Positions 24,085 to 31,517 of a DNA stretch of 39,488 bases are shown one piece after another. Origin of the DNA: Acidobacteriota bacterium (GTDB lineage: Bacteria > Acidobacteriota > UBA6911 > RPQK01 > JADFOI01); assembly GCA_022562935.1 (NCBI GenBank), contig JADFOI010000018.1, positions 1 to 39,488 on the forward strand. The letters are read 5' to 3'. The notes beneath the pieces were generated by a model. It was not told the DNA's origin. It made no database searches and saw only the letters and a program-made list of their open reading frames with translations. Position numbers and translations under genes: made by a program. How positions within the stretch are numbered: the first letter of the stretch is position 1; each line of letters starts with the position of its first letter.

Positions 24085-25002
24085 CTAGCTTCGGAAAAGA
24101 CTCTTGAGAAGGAAGAGAAGATTGGCGGGACGCTCGGCCAGGCGGCGCACCAGGTAAGGAGCCCAGTGCGTCCCAAAGGGAACATAGACTCGCATCTTGT
24201 TTCCTCGCCGGATGATCTGATTCTGATACTCGCGGCCCACCCCATAGACCATCTGATACTCGTAATGGGAAAGTGGAACATCATGCTGGGCCGTGAAGCG
24301 GTGGGCATGTTCGATCATCGAAACGTTGTGGGTAGCAATGGCCGTATAGGAGGGGGAAAGCAGGAGCAGCTCCAGCAGCTTGATGAAGTTTCGATCCACG
24401 TCCTGCCTTTTGGGAAAAGCGATATCAGCGGGCTCCATGTAGGCTCCCTTACACAATCGGATATTGCATCCGAGTGGACTGAGTTGGCGCACATCTTCCT
24501 CGCTGCGATACAGGTAGGCCTGGATCACCACGCCGACATGATTTGGGTAAAGGCTGAAAGTTTGTTGAAAAAGGTCGAGGATATCCTGGGTGTAGCGGGA
24601 GCCCTCCATATCGATGCGCACAAAGTTGTTGAGTGCACGAGCCGTGTCGAGAATCGCTCTCAAGTGCTTTTCACACACCTGCCGATGGATTCCCAAACCC
24701 AGTTGAGTGAGCTTGATGGAGACATTCGATTCCACCCGATTTTCGTGGATCGCTTTCAGGAGAGAAATATAGGACTGGGTCGAGCGTTCCGCCTCGTTTT
24801 TGTCGCTGACCTCCTCTCCAAGCAGATTGAGAGAGGTCACGATGCCTTTGTCGTTCAGCTCCTGCACGACGGGCATGGCCTCCTCGATGCTTTCCCCTGC
24901 AACAAAGCGCCCTGCCAAACCTGAACGCCTTCCCATGTGGGCAATGAAGTTCATCAAAGCCTCACTTTGGGCAAGCTTCAGTATCAGAGTCCGAAAAAGC
25001 AT
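24085..25002 (-). CDS. Proline dehydrogenase (monofunctional)
   Basis: This 305-residue FAD enzyme has the PutA-type barrel motifs VSIKLTQLG (94-102), RIDMEG (129-134), RLCKGAYME (182-190), ATHN (223-226), EYQMVYG (248-254) and the proline-binding end RVYVPFG...YLVRRLAERPAN (271-294). It oxidises proline to pyrroline-5-carboxylate and passes electrons to quinone. There is no DNA-binding or P5C dehydrogenase domain and no P5CDH gene nearby. The ATG at 25002 has AGGTG 8 bases upstream; the frame extends 9 codons further but without support. It lies 39 bp downstream of the M20 peptidase gene on the same strand. Confidence 0.92.
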   Translation of the reverse strand: MLFRTLILKLAQSEALMNFIAHMGRRSGLAGRFVAGESIEEAMPVVQELNDKGIVTSLNLLGEEVSDKNEAERSTQSYISLLKAIHENRVESNVSIKLTQLGLGIHRQVCEKHLRAILDTARALNNFVRIDMEGSRYTQDILDLFQQTFSLYPNHVGVVIQAYLYRSEEDVRQLSPLGCNIRLCKGAYMEPADIAFPKRQDVDRNFIKLLELLLLSPSYTAIATHNVSMIEHAHRFTAQHDVPLSHYEYQMVYGVGREYQNQIIRRGNKMRVYVPFGTHWAPYLVRRLAERPANLLFLLKSLFRS

Positions 25003-25041
25003 GGTGTGACACCTGACAACTGATAGCAAAAATGGGCGCAG

Positions 25042-26046
25042 TCAGTCGTCTATCTTTTTCCGAAGTTCTCGAATGAGTTTCTGATACAGATCCACCGCAT
25101 CGAGCAGTTCTTGCTTGGAGACCTTTTCATCGGCCGTGTGGGCCTGCAAGATCGAGCCTGGCCCAAACAGAAGGGGCCTTCCCAGAGGACGCAGAACCGG
25201 AATATCGGTGCCATAGCCCACAATCTTGGTGGGAAAGCCTTCAACGGTTTCCATCTCTTGAGGCTCACTGGTTTTCAACACCTCCAGCCGGCCTCGGCCC
25301 TCCACCTGCTCTTCCAAGAGTGTCAGATAGTGCTGACTTTCAGAGACGGTCCGGAGGAGAATATCGGCTTGTGCATGATCCGCCACCACGTTGGCGGCTC
25401 TCCCTCCTTGGATGGTTCCAATATTGAAATGAGTCTCGCCCAGGCGGGAATCGGTGGGAAACTCGGTTTCCCTTAAACGGTTCAAGATATCGATCAGTTT
25501 ATCGATGGCCGAGTCTCCCTTTTCCGGATAAGCGGAGTGGGCCGCCACCCCCTGTGCAGAAATCCGAGCGTAGACAATTCCTTTGTGAGCGATCACCAGT
25601 TCATTGTCGGTGGGCTCTCCGTCAATAAAAAAGGAGCAATCGAGATTCAATTCCTGGACCTTGGCGGCTCCGATGCTATCGGTCTCTTCGCCCACCACAA
25701 AGAGCAGTCCGAAATCGGAGAAATCCTCCCTGAGTAAGGCATCTGCGGCACAGATCATGGCAGCCGCTATGCCTTTGGCGTCACAGGAACCCCGACCGTA
25801 GACAAAGTTCTCATCCTCCCGGGAAGAGACAAAGGGAGGTACCGTGTCGATGTGGGTGGTCAGAAGAATGGTCCCTTTTCCCCGGGTGGCCAGGACATTG
25901 AATCGATCAGAAGTGACCTCCTGCCTGAGACAATCCCAACCTCGCCCCTTCAAGAGATCATACAGAACCTCTCCGACCTCTCCTTCCTGCCCCGTGACGG
26001 AGGGAACATCCACCAGTTTTCGAGTCAGTTCAATGACGTCAAGCAT
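25042..26046 (-). CDS. M20 family metallohydrolase (ArgE/DapE-like)
   Basis: The 334-residue product has all expected zinc and catalytic residues: THID (His65, Asp67), GSCDAKG (Asp89), the GEE pair (119-121), and GEPT (143-146). A dimerisation insert follows, then a C-terminal AHTADEKV histidine. The family removes acyl groups or cleaves peptides (acetylornithine deacetylase, succinyl-diaminopimelate desuccinylase, dipeptidases), and the substrate is not clear. ATG 26046 fits family N-termini; 15 upstream codons lie in a repeat and are excluded. Its place before proline dehydrogenase suggests an amino-acid or dipeptide catabolic pair. Confidence 0.85.
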   Translation of the reverse strand: MLDVIELTRKLVDVPSVTGQEGEVGEVLYDLLKGRGWDCLRQEVTSDRFNVLATRGKGTILLTTHIDTVPPFVSSREDENFVYGRGSCDAKGIAAAMICAADALLREDFSDFGLLFVVGEETDSIGAAKVQELNLDCSFFIDGEPTDNELVIAHKGIVYARISAQGVAAHSAYPEKGDSAIDKLIDILNRLRETEFPTDSRLGETHFNIGTIQGGRAANVVADHAQADILLRTVSESQHYLTLLEEQVEGRGRLEVLKTSEPQEMETVEGFPTKIVGYGTDIPVLRPLGRPLLFGPGSILQAHTADEKVSKQELLDAVDLYQKLIRELRKKIDD

Positions 26047-26071
26047 GGCAGGCCAGCGCGCCAGGCGCCCG

Positions 26072-26137
26072 TTCCAGGTTTCAGGTTCCAAGTTTCAGGT
26101 CTTGAATTTAGAATTTGTTTTGAATTTTGAATTTCCC
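26072..26137 (+). repeat. AT-rich dispersed repeat, copy 3
   Basis: It begins TTCCAGGTTTCAGG and CCAAGTTTCAGG, then has GAATTT blocks with TTTGTTTTG in the middle and ends AATTTCCC. It lies between queF and the M20 gene, upstream of the latter. Confidence 0.65.
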
Positions 26138-26147
26138 GTTTTGGGTC

Positions 26148-26504
26148 TCAGTTGTCAGCCTTTTCCCTTTCATACCGCGCACGCACGATTGTCTTAATCC
26201 CGCCGCGTCTGTTGAAGTCGCCAATGACTTCACAGCGAATCGGGTCACAGGCGCTGACGACATCGTCCAAAATCGCATTGGTGGCATGCTCGTGGAATAT
26301 CCCTCGGTCCCGGTAGGAAAGCATATAAAGTTTCAGGGATTTCAACTCGATGATCTTCTGATCGGGGACATACTTGATGTGAATGGTCCCGAAATCGGGT
26401 TGGGCCGTTTTGGGACAGACTGCGGTGAATTCCGGGCACTCGACATCGATCTCGTATTCCCGACCCGGATACTCATTGGGAAAAGTTTCCAATTCCGAAG
26501 GCAC
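26148..26504 (-). CDS. queF: NADPH-dependent 7-cyano-7-deazaguanine reductase
   Basis: This 118-residue type I QueF reduces preQ0 to preQ1 in queuosine synthesis. The nucleophile Cys30 stands in FTAVCPKTAQPDF, with Asp37 as the acid. The QueF NADPH motif ELKSLKLY (53-60) and the substrate-binding FHE (70-72) are present. The start is a GTG at 26504, chosen because GGAGA lies about 7 bases before it and no ATG fits. A small hairpin (CCTGT/ACAGG) lies just before the ribosome site. I see no preQ1 riboswitch consensus in the 50-bp gap. The gene follows the cupredoxin gene on the same strand. Confidence 0.93.
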   Translation of the reverse strand: MPSELETFPNEYPGREYEIDVECPEFTAVCPKTAQPDFGTIHIKYVPDQKIIELKSLKLYMLSYRDRGIFHEHATNAILDDVVSACDPIRCEVIGDFNRRGGIKTIVRARYEREKADN

Positions 26505-26554
26505 GATTTGCTCTCCCTGTGGTTACAGGTGCGTGTTCAAAAGATTCGGCCCGG

Positions 26555-27019
26555 TCACTTGACGGAGTGCAGAACACCTCTCATTTGAATGTAGTGTCCC
26601 AAATAAGTGCAGATGTAGGAGTAGTCTCCAGGAGGCGGGACCGTGAAAACAACCTCTGTGCGTTCTCCGGCATTGGCCATGGGAGTATAAGCGAGAATTG
26701 CCTTGCTATCAGGAATGTACTCTTTGGCTTCGCCGGCCTGAATTGCCCCGATTCCTATGCTTTCAATGGTGGCCGTGTCCTCAGGCCCCACGTTCAACAG
26801 CACAAAGTTGTGACGCATTCCCGGATTGGTGGCGATATTGTCCATCACTACTTTGAGTTGGGAACCTGCCGTGGCCGTAATCTCAACTATTGCGAAAGCC
26901 ACCTGGTTGCCCACCGGCTGGAGGATCACTTCTTGCGGCGCCGACTGGGCCTGGCCGTAGCCTCCCAGTACAACAGTTAGAAGACAAACGAACACAACCC
27001 CTAGATACTTATCCCTCAT
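26555..27019 (-). CDS. Azurin-like cupredoxin, exported
   Basis: The 154-residue product begins with a signal peptide ending near GQAQS (about residue 26). The mature part is a type-1 copper domain with ligands His70 (MRHNFVLL), Cys137, His142 and Met146. The Cys-x4-His-x3-Met spacing is exactly that of azurin. It should act as a periplasmic one-electron carrier between quinol-linked enzymes and a terminal oxidase or reductase. The AGGGAGG ribosome site 5 bases before the ATG is strong. Upstream lies a long, operator-rich gap shared with the divergent winged-helix gene, which may control it. Confidence 0.88.
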   Translation of the reverse strand: MRDKYLGVVFVCLLTVVLGGYGQAQSAPQEVILQPVGNQVAFAIVEITATAGSQLKVVMDNIATNPGMRHNFVLLNVGPEDTATIESIGIGAIQAGEAKEYIPDSKAILAYTPMANAGERTEVVFTVPPPGDYSYICTYLGHYIQMRGVLHSVK

Positions 27020-27088
27020 CGGACCTCCCTCTAAAAAGTCAGTTCAAGAGCATAACACATCTCCAGCCCGCACCTCTCACACTCCATC

Positions 27089-27115
27089 TAGGGCGGCGGA
27101 CAGGGCCGCCTCTAC
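27089..27115 (+). repeat. Single REP-like hairpin
   Basis: TAGGGCGGC-GGACAGG-GCCGCCTCTA forms a stem of six perfect pairs plus a G-U pair, a layout like the doublet at 23965-24039 but with a different core. Confidence 0.5.
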
Positions 27116-27179
27116 AGCATGCGGCTGTTCCTAATGATTGATTGCAGTGCAAAAAGTTCCAGGCTGCCAAATTCCACCT

Positions 27180-27197
27180 TGTCAACTCCTGTTGACA
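27180..27197 (+). promoter_or_regulatory. Operator-like palindrome 1 (TGTCAAC-N4-GTTGACA)
   Basis: Perfect 7-bp arms lie around TCCT. It is the same design as 27338-27357. The TTGACA in each arm could also be read as a -35 box, but no -10 sits at the right distance. Confidence 0.6.
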
Positions 27198-27230
27198 GGT
27201 TCAAGCGTGCCCTATCTCCCTTGTTGTTAA

Positions 27231-27248
27231 GGATTTCTGCGGAAATCC
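27231..27248 (+). promoter_or_regulatory. Second-type palindrome GGATTTC-N4-GAAATCC
   Basis: Perfect 7-bp arms lie around TGCG, located between palindrome 1 and the degenerate copy. It has the same 18-bp size but a different arm sequence, so a different binding protein is possible. Confidence 0.5.
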
Positions 27249-27256
27249 AAGAATCC

Positions 27257-27274
27257 TGTCAACTGTGGTTTCCA
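27257..27274 (+). promoter_or_regulatory. Operator-like palindrome 2, degenerate
   Basis: TGTCAAC-TGTG-GTTTCCA has a perfect left arm, and five of seven bases of the right arm are kept. Its centre is 77 bp from site 1 and 82 bp from site 3. Confidence 0.4.
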
Positions 27275-27337
27275 GCCTGTGGTGATACCCGATAACCCGG
27301 TCTGGGTCTGGGTTTGGTGAGAAGGGGAGGAGAGAGG

Positions 27338-27357
27338 GTGTCAACTGGTGTTGACAC
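27338..27357 (+). promoter_or_regulatory. Operator-like palindrome 3 (GTGTCAAC-N4-GTTGACAC)
   Basis: Perfect 8-bp arms lie around TGGT. It is the strongest of the three related sites. Confidence 0.6.
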
Positions 27358-27611
27358 TTGCGAGTGCCCGGATGGCCACTCAATGTGGTGTCTCTGGCCC
27401 GGGTTCAACATATAACGTTGTGGAAAACATAAACCCCAATATGTGCTCAAAAATGGATTGGCATGTGGTTTGCTTAAGAGGGCAGAGAAGGCACTTAGTT
27501 AGGGTTTGAAAACTTCATCTTGCTAAGGGGGTACAATGATCATTCCGCGTTCTGCTGTTTTTCATCTGAGGAAGTGGACACGTCCTCATTCTCTGTGCGG
27601 GAGATTCGGAC

Positions 27612-27917
27612 GTGGTTAACCCAAAAGAGATTCTCAAGAGCTCTCGTATCTCGCTCCACACGGACACCTGCCAGGCTTTCGTCGGAAGAAAGAAGGTCGA
27701 TCTGACCATCACCGAATTCAACCTGCTGGTCTGCTTTCTAAAGAGTGGAGGAACGACTTTAAGTCGAGCCGCCCTTTTGACCACGGTGTGGGATCAATCC
27801 TATAGCGGGACGTCCCGCACGGTAGACACCCACATTCAGCGGCTTCGCAGCAAGCTGGGCAAGGCCGGATACCTCATCCGAACGGTCCGAGGTGTCGGAT
27901 ACCGGATGGAGAACTGA
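27612..27917 (+). CDS. Orphan OmpR/PhoB-type winged-helix DNA-binding protein without receiver domain
   Basis: The 101-residue product is just the C-terminal effector domain of response regulators. It has an N-terminal small sheet, LTITEFNLLVCFLKS, then SRAALLTTVW, the recognition region SRTVDTHIQRLRSKLG and the wing IRTVRGVGYRMEN. The usual 120-residue receiver is absent, and no remnant of one is readable in the bases upstream. The GTG at 27612 has GGGAG about 8 bases before it and looks real. Control must then come from its amount or from a partner. OmpR-type proteins usually bind direct repeats, so it need not be the protein that binds the upstream palindromes. Confidence 0.82.
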   Translation: MVNPKEILKSSRISLHTDTCQAFVGRKKVDLTITEFNLLVCFLKSGGTTLSRAALLTTVWDQSYSGTSRTVDTHIQRLRSKLGKAGYLIRTVRGVGYRMEN

Positions 27918-27921
27918 TTCT

Positions 27922-28569
27922 TCAAGGGTTGGTGGTCAGGAAGGGGTTGGTCAGTCGTTCCTGGCCGATCGTGGTCTCTGGACCGTGGCCTGGATGCAGA
28001 ATCTTTTCGTCTCCCAGGGGAAGCACTTTGGTGAAAATGCTCTCCATGAGCGTTTCATAGGATCCCCCGGGTAGGTCGGTGCGACCAATGGACCCGGCGA
28101 AGATGACGTCTCCACAGAAGACATGTTTTCCCACCTCCAAACAGACGCTTCCCGGTGAATGTCCGGGAGTATAGTGAACCTTCAGGACCAGGCGACCGAC
28201 CTCCAACTCCTGGCCTTCTTGCAAGGGATGGTCGACGGGGGGAGCGGGAGGATAACTCAGTCCAAATCTCTCCGCCTGGATGGGCAAGCTATCGTACAAG
28301 TCCTGGTCTTCAGGGTGAAGATAGATGGGAACATCCCATTTTTCTTTCACCAGAGCCACTCTGCAGATATGATCGATGTGGGCGTGGGTATTGACGATGG
28401 CGACCAGCTGAAGGTTGTTCTCCTCAACTTGCTGAAGCAATTGAGCAGCCTCCTCTCCAGGATCAATATAAATTCCCTGGAGAGTTTCGGAACAGGATAG
28501 AATGTAACCGTTTTTGAAAAACGGTTCTACCGCGTCCTGTTCGATCCGTAAAGAATCTGTATTCGTCAT
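27922..28569 (-). CDS. Metallo-beta-lactamase fold hydrolase, glyoxalase II-like
   Basis: The 215-residue cytoplasmic protein has the dinuclear site THAHIDH (61-67), His137 in TPGHSPGS, Asp154 in FCGD, and the HPGHGPET end motif (192-199). GRTDLPGG (162-169) is typical of the glyoxalase II/persulfide dioxygenase-like group. A thioester hydrolase or sulfur-related role is plausible and not settled. ATG 28569 is chosen over a TTG four codons upstream. The stop is 4 bp from that of the convergent winged-helix gene. Confidence 0.85.
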   Translation of the reverse strand: MTNTDSLRIEQDAVEPFFKNGYILSCSETLQGIYIDPGEEAAQLLQQVEENNLQLVAIVNTHAHIDHICRVALVKEKWDVPIYLHPEDQDLYDSLPIQAERFGLSYPPAPPVDHPLQEGQELEVGRLVLKVHYTPGHSPGSVCLEVGKHVFCGDVIFAGSIGRTDLPGGSYETLMESIFTKVLPLGDEKILHPGHGPETTIGQERLTNPFLTTNP

Positions 28570-28610
28570 GTTCACTCGCAATAGGAGTCACATTTTAACC
28601 CATTAAGGTG

Positions 28611-29444
28611 ATGTCCAAACAAACAATCTGTATCGCTCATAGTCCGGATAGCGACGATGCCTTCATGTTTTACGCTCTTGCCAAGGGGAAAATAGATACG
28701 GGAGAGTTCGAATTCTTTCACGAGCTGGACGATATTGAAGCACTCAACCAGGCTGCGTTGGAGGGCAAATTTGAGGTGACCGCTGTCAGCATCCATGCTT
28801 ATGCCTATCTTCATGAGCGCTATGCCCTGCTCCCCTGTGGAGCCAGCATGGGAGAGGGATACGGGCCGATTTTGGTCAGCGGCGTACCCTTTACCGCAGA
28901 CCAGCTCTCGGAGCACAGCATCGGAGTGCCGGGCGAGAGGACCTCTGCGCTGTTGGCACTCAAGCTGTTTCAACCAGGTTTTGAGTACCGGGTCATCCCT
29001 TTTGATCAGATCATCCCCTCCGTGGAGCGTCAGGAAGTGGATGCCGGGCTGGTCATCCATGAGGGGCAACTGACCTACCTCGGTGATGGATTGCACAAGG
29101 TGCTGGATCTGGGTGAATGGTGGTTGAAAACCACGGGACTGCCGCTTCCCTTGGGAGGCAACGTGATCCGGCGAGATCTGGGAGAGGATACGATTCATCA
29201 GGTCTCCCGGTTGATCAAAGAGAGCATCCAGTATGGCCTCTCTCACAGGGAGGAGGCTCTGGCCTATGCCCTTCAATTTGGGCGCGGCCTCGACTCCGGC
29301 CAGGCCGATGAGTTCGTGGGCATGTATGTGAATGAAAGAACCCTCGATTACGGTGAAGACGGTAAAAAGGCGGTCCAATTGTTGTTAGACCGTGGCCATG
29401 AGGCGGGAATTATCCCTCACCGGGTGGAGGTTGACTTCATCTGA
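28611..29444 (+). CDS. mqnD: 1,4-dihydroxy-6-naphthoate synthase (futalosine pathway)
   Basis: This 277-residue protein has the periplasmic-binding-protein-like fold of MqnD. It starts IAHSPDSDDAFMFYAL, has the conserved VTAVSIHAYAYL stretch near 60-70, then GASMGEGYGPIL and a late hinge at VDAGLVIHEGQLTY. It converts the cyclic futalosine product to dihydroxynaphthoate, so the cell makes menaquinone by the futalosine route. ATG 28611 is preferred, with GTG 28608 directly before it. The divergent MBL gene begins 41 bp away. No other mqn gene is in the window. Confidence 0.9.
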   Translation: MSKQTICIAHSPDSDDAFMFYALAKGKIDTGEFEFFHELDDIEALNQAALEGKFEVTAVSIHAYAYLHERYALLPCGASMGEGYGPILVSGVPFTADQLSEHSIGVPGERTSALLALKLFQPGFEYRVIPFDQIIPSVERQEVDAGLVIHEGQLTYLGDGLHKVLDLGEWWLKTTGLPLPLGGNVIRRDLGEDTIHQVSRLIKESIQYGLSHREEALAYALQFGRGLDSGQADEFVGMYVNERTLDYGEDGKKAVQLLLDRGHEAGIIPHRVEVDFI

Positions 29445-29457
29445 AGGTCCCTCACCT

Positions 29458-29486
29458 TTGATTCTAAGCCACTCAGATCTTATAAT
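29458..29486 (+). promoter_or_regulatory. Sigma-70-type promoter for the MoeZ-like gene
   Basis: TTGATT (29458-29463), a 17-bp spacer and a perfect TATAAT (29481-29486) lie 31 bp before the ATG at 29518, which also has a GGGAGG ribosome site. Confidence 0.65.
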
Positions 29487-29517
29487 CCTTCATGGAGAGG
29501 ATCACGGGAGGTCGATT

Positions 29518-30672
29518 ATGACAATGTCTGAAGAACTCACCCATGACGAAATAAAGCGCTACAGCCGGCATCTGATCATGCCGGAAGTGGGAATGAGCGG
29601 CCAGAAGAAGCTGAAGAAGGCTAGTGTCCTGAGTGTGGGCGCAGGCGGATTGGGTTCCCCCCTGGCATTCTATCTGACAGCGGCGGGAGTGGGTCGAATC
29701 GGAATCGTTGACTTTGACGTGGTGGATTTTAGTAATCTGCAGCGGCAGATTCTTCACACCACCCATGATGTGGGCCGGCCCAAGCTCGATTCGGCAGCGG
29801 AGAAGCTGAACGCCTTGAACCCGAATGTGAATGTGGAGCTCCACGAAACGCGTCTGACCTCAGAAAATGCCCTGCAGCTCTTTGAGAAGTACGACATCAT
29901 CGTTGACGGCACCGACAATTTCCCCACTCGATATCTGGTCAATGATGCCTGTGTCCTCACTGGGAAGCCCAATGTTTACGGAAGCATTTTCCGTTTCGAA
30001 GGACAGGCTTCCATATTCGCCACTTCCGATGGGCCCTGCTATCGGTGCCTCTATCCTGAGCCTCCTCCTCCTGGATTGGTTCCTTCTTGCGCCGAAGGAG
30101 GAGTTTTAGGGATTCTTCCGGGACTGGTTGGCCTGGTGCAGGCTACAGAGGTCATTAAGTTGATCCTGGAGAAGGGGACCTCCCTGGTGGGTCGCCTGTT
30201 GCTGTTCGATGCACTGGGAATGAAGTTTCGCGAGCTGAAGTTGAGGAAGGACCCGGAGTGCCCGGTGTGCGGAGAAAATGCCACCATTAAAGCACTGATT
30301 GACTACGAGGCGTTCTGCGGGATTGTTCCTGCTGTTGAAGAATCTCCGACGGGAATTGACGAAGTGACTCCCAAGGAGTTGAAGGAGGAGCTGGATCAGG
30401 GAAAGGATCCCTACATTCTCGATGTCCGCAATCAGGTGGAGTATGACATTTCCCGTATTGAAGGCTCTCATCTCATCCCACTGGATCAGTTGCTGAACAG
30501 GCTGCACGAGTTGGATAGTGCGCGTGATATTGTGGCCCATTGCCGAACCGGAGCGCGAAGCGCCAAGGCCATCGAAATGCTGCAAGAGGCGGGCTTTCGA
30601 AAATTGCGCAATCTTAAAGGCGGAGTCCTGGCCTGGGCAGACGAAGTCGATCCCACGATGCCCAAATATTGA
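29518..30672 (+). CDS. E1-like adenylyltransferase/sulfurtransferase with rhodanese domain (MoeB/MoeZ type)
   Basis: In this 384-residue protein, residues 10-260 form the ThiF/MoeB domain. It has the nucleotide loop GAGGLGS (41-47), DFDVVDFSNLQRQ, zinc cysteines 174, 177, 248 and 251, and catalytic Cys191. Residues about 285-380 form a rhodanese domain with Cys342 in AHCRTGARS. It activates the C-terminal Gly-Gly of small sulfur carriers (MoaD, ThiS, CysO type) and loads sulfur on them for molybdopterin, thiamine or cysteine. The ATG at 29518 is clear from the ribosome site; the frame is open upstream but unsupported. An A-type Fe-S carrier gene follows. Confidence 0.92.
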   Translation: MTMSEELTHDEIKRYSRHLIMPEVGMSGQKKLKKASVLSVGAGGLGSPLAFYLTAAGVGRIGIVDFDVVDFSNLQRQILHTTHDVGRPKLDSAAEKLNALNPNVNVELHETRLTSENALQLFEKYDIIVDGTDNFPTRYLVNDACVLTGKPNVYGSIFRFEGQASIFATSDGPCYRCLYPEPPPPGLVPSCAEGGVLGILPGLVGLVQATEVIKLILEKGTSLVGRLLLFDALGMKFRELKLRKDPECPVCGENATIKALIDYEAFCGIVPAVEESPTGIDEVTPKELKEELDQGKDPYILDVRNQVEYDISRIEGSHLIPLDQLLNRLHELDSARDIVAHCRTGARSAKAIEMLQEAGFRKLRNLKGGVLAWADEVDPTMPKY

Positions 30673-30716
30673 GCCGTATCGCTTCCGCCGGCTCACCTGA
30701 GAGAGGGCTTGCGTAG

Positions 30717-30722
30717 TATAAT
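30717..30722 (+). promoter_or_regulatory. Perfect -10 box before the A-type carrier gene
   Basis: TATAAT occurs 35 bp before the ATG at 30758, in the 85-bp gap after the MoeZ-like gene. No matching -35 box is visible, so this promoter is tentative. Confidence 0.3.
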
Positions 30723-30757
30723 GTTGATAGGAGATCATTGAAGTTGAGGTAGCCTAT

Positions 30758-31084
30758 ATGTCTATTCACATTTCTGAGAAAGCAGCAGAGAGAATTCGAA
30801 AAGGCCTCGAACATGAGAATACGCCCGATGGAGGACTGCGTCTTGGGGTAAGAGGGGGCGGCTGTTCGGGTTTGAATTACGTCATGAAATTTGAGGCTGA
30901 AAAGCGGCCAGGCGATAAGATTTTTGAGGAATATGGGGCCAAGGTTTTCGTCGATTTAAAGAGTTATCTCTATTTAAAAGGGGTGACGCTGGATTGGCAG
31001 GGTGTGCTCATGCAGGAGGGCTTTACCTTTATTAACCCCAACGCCGCGAAGACTTGCAGTTGTGGTCTTTCCTTTACGATATAA
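30758..31084 (+). CDS. A-type iron-sulfur carrier (IscA/ErpA/HesB family)
   Basis: The 108-residue product is a complete A-type carrier with Cys36 in GGGCSGLNY and the C-terminal CSC pair Cys100 and Cys102. It should receive a [2Fe-2S] or [4Fe-4S] cluster and pass it to target enzymes. A second member of the family is encoded at 38923-39249. The body differs clearly between the two, so they are not a recent duplication. It is followed by the small receiver-like gene after 44 bp. Confidence 0.93.
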   Translation: MSIHISEKAAERIRKGLEHENTPDGGLRLGVRGGGCSGLNYVMKFEAEKRPGDKIFEEYGAKVFVDLKSYLYLKGVTLDWQGVLMQEGFTFINPNAAKTCSCGLSFTI

Positions 31085-31128
31085 AAAACTCGCACTTCCT
31101 CAACCGTAATCCGCCGGCAAAGGGACCC

Positions 31129-31485
31129 ATGAGTATTCTTGCTTACATTACCGATCTTTCCGTTCAGGCCCATGTCAGTCAGGCAGCCCATAAGGCGGAC
31201 GTGGAGGTGAAGATCGTCTCCTCGCTGTACCATTTTTTGCCGGGTGTGGAGCGACAGGCCTCCATGGTGTTGATTGATCTGAACGCTCAGGGAATCAATC
31301 CCAATATGCTCATCGCTCAGATCAAGACAAAGAGTCCTGATTTGGCGGTGGTCGTCTACGCTTCTCACCTCGACGAGGAAGCGCGTAAACAGGCCCGCAA
31401 GGCAGGTGCCGACACCGTCCTGGAGGGTCCTGAATTGTCCAAAGACTTACCCGGAATCTTCACTCAGTATGGGAAGAAGAAGTAA
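31129..31485 (+). CDS. Small receiver-like (CheY-fold) protein of unknown role
   Basis: The 118-residue protein reads as a single alternating alpha/beta domain: ILAYIT, VEVKIV, MVLIDL, LAVVVYAS, then DEEARKQARKAGADTVL. The last segments resemble beta-4, alpha-4 and the following strand of response-regulator receivers. Asp50 is at the end of the third strand, where the phosphorylated Asp would be, but the usual acidic pair after strand one is not seen and no output domain follows. A degenerate receiver is therefore likely. ATG 31129 has AAAGGG 5 bases before it. It probably shares a transcript with the Fe-S carrier gene. Confidence 0.65.
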   Translation: MSILAYITDLSVQAHVSQAAHKADVEVKIVSSLYHFLPGVERQASMVLIDLNAQGINPNMLIAQIKTKSPDLAVVVYASHLDEEARKQARKAGADTVLEGPELSKDLPGIFTQYGKKK

Positions 31486-31517
31486 GCATTTCATCCCCTC
31501 AGCGAAGTCCCCAGCCT

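Larger units (their letters stand above)
27020..27611 (+). other. Gene-free 592-bp regulatory-looking region
   Basis: No convincing reading frame occurs between the divergent cupredoxin and winged-helix genes. The gap contains a REP-like hairpin (27089-27115), three TGTCAAC-type palindromes, one GGATTTC/GAAATCC palindrome, and a TACAAT hexamer at 27532-27537 that might be a -10 box for the winged-helix gene (its -35 is not clear). Confidence 0.6.

Noticed and set aside
24028-24924. A 298-codon plus-strand frame opposite proline dehydrogenase
   Set aside because: The minus-strand protein has every PRODH motif, and the plus-strand frame has none and no ribosome site.
26505-26554. A preQ1 riboswitch before queF
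   Set aside because: The 50-bp gap shows only a small CCTGT/ACAGG hairpin and lacks the A-rich tail and loop pattern of preQ1 aptamers.
27020-27450. Short frames of 60-83 codons in the operator-rich gap
   Set aside because: They have no ribosome sites, run across palindromes and a REP-like hairpin, and resemble no protein.
28572-29378. A 268-codon minus-strand frame opposite mqnD
   Set aside because: mqnD is clearly real on the plus strand; the antisense frame has no family features.
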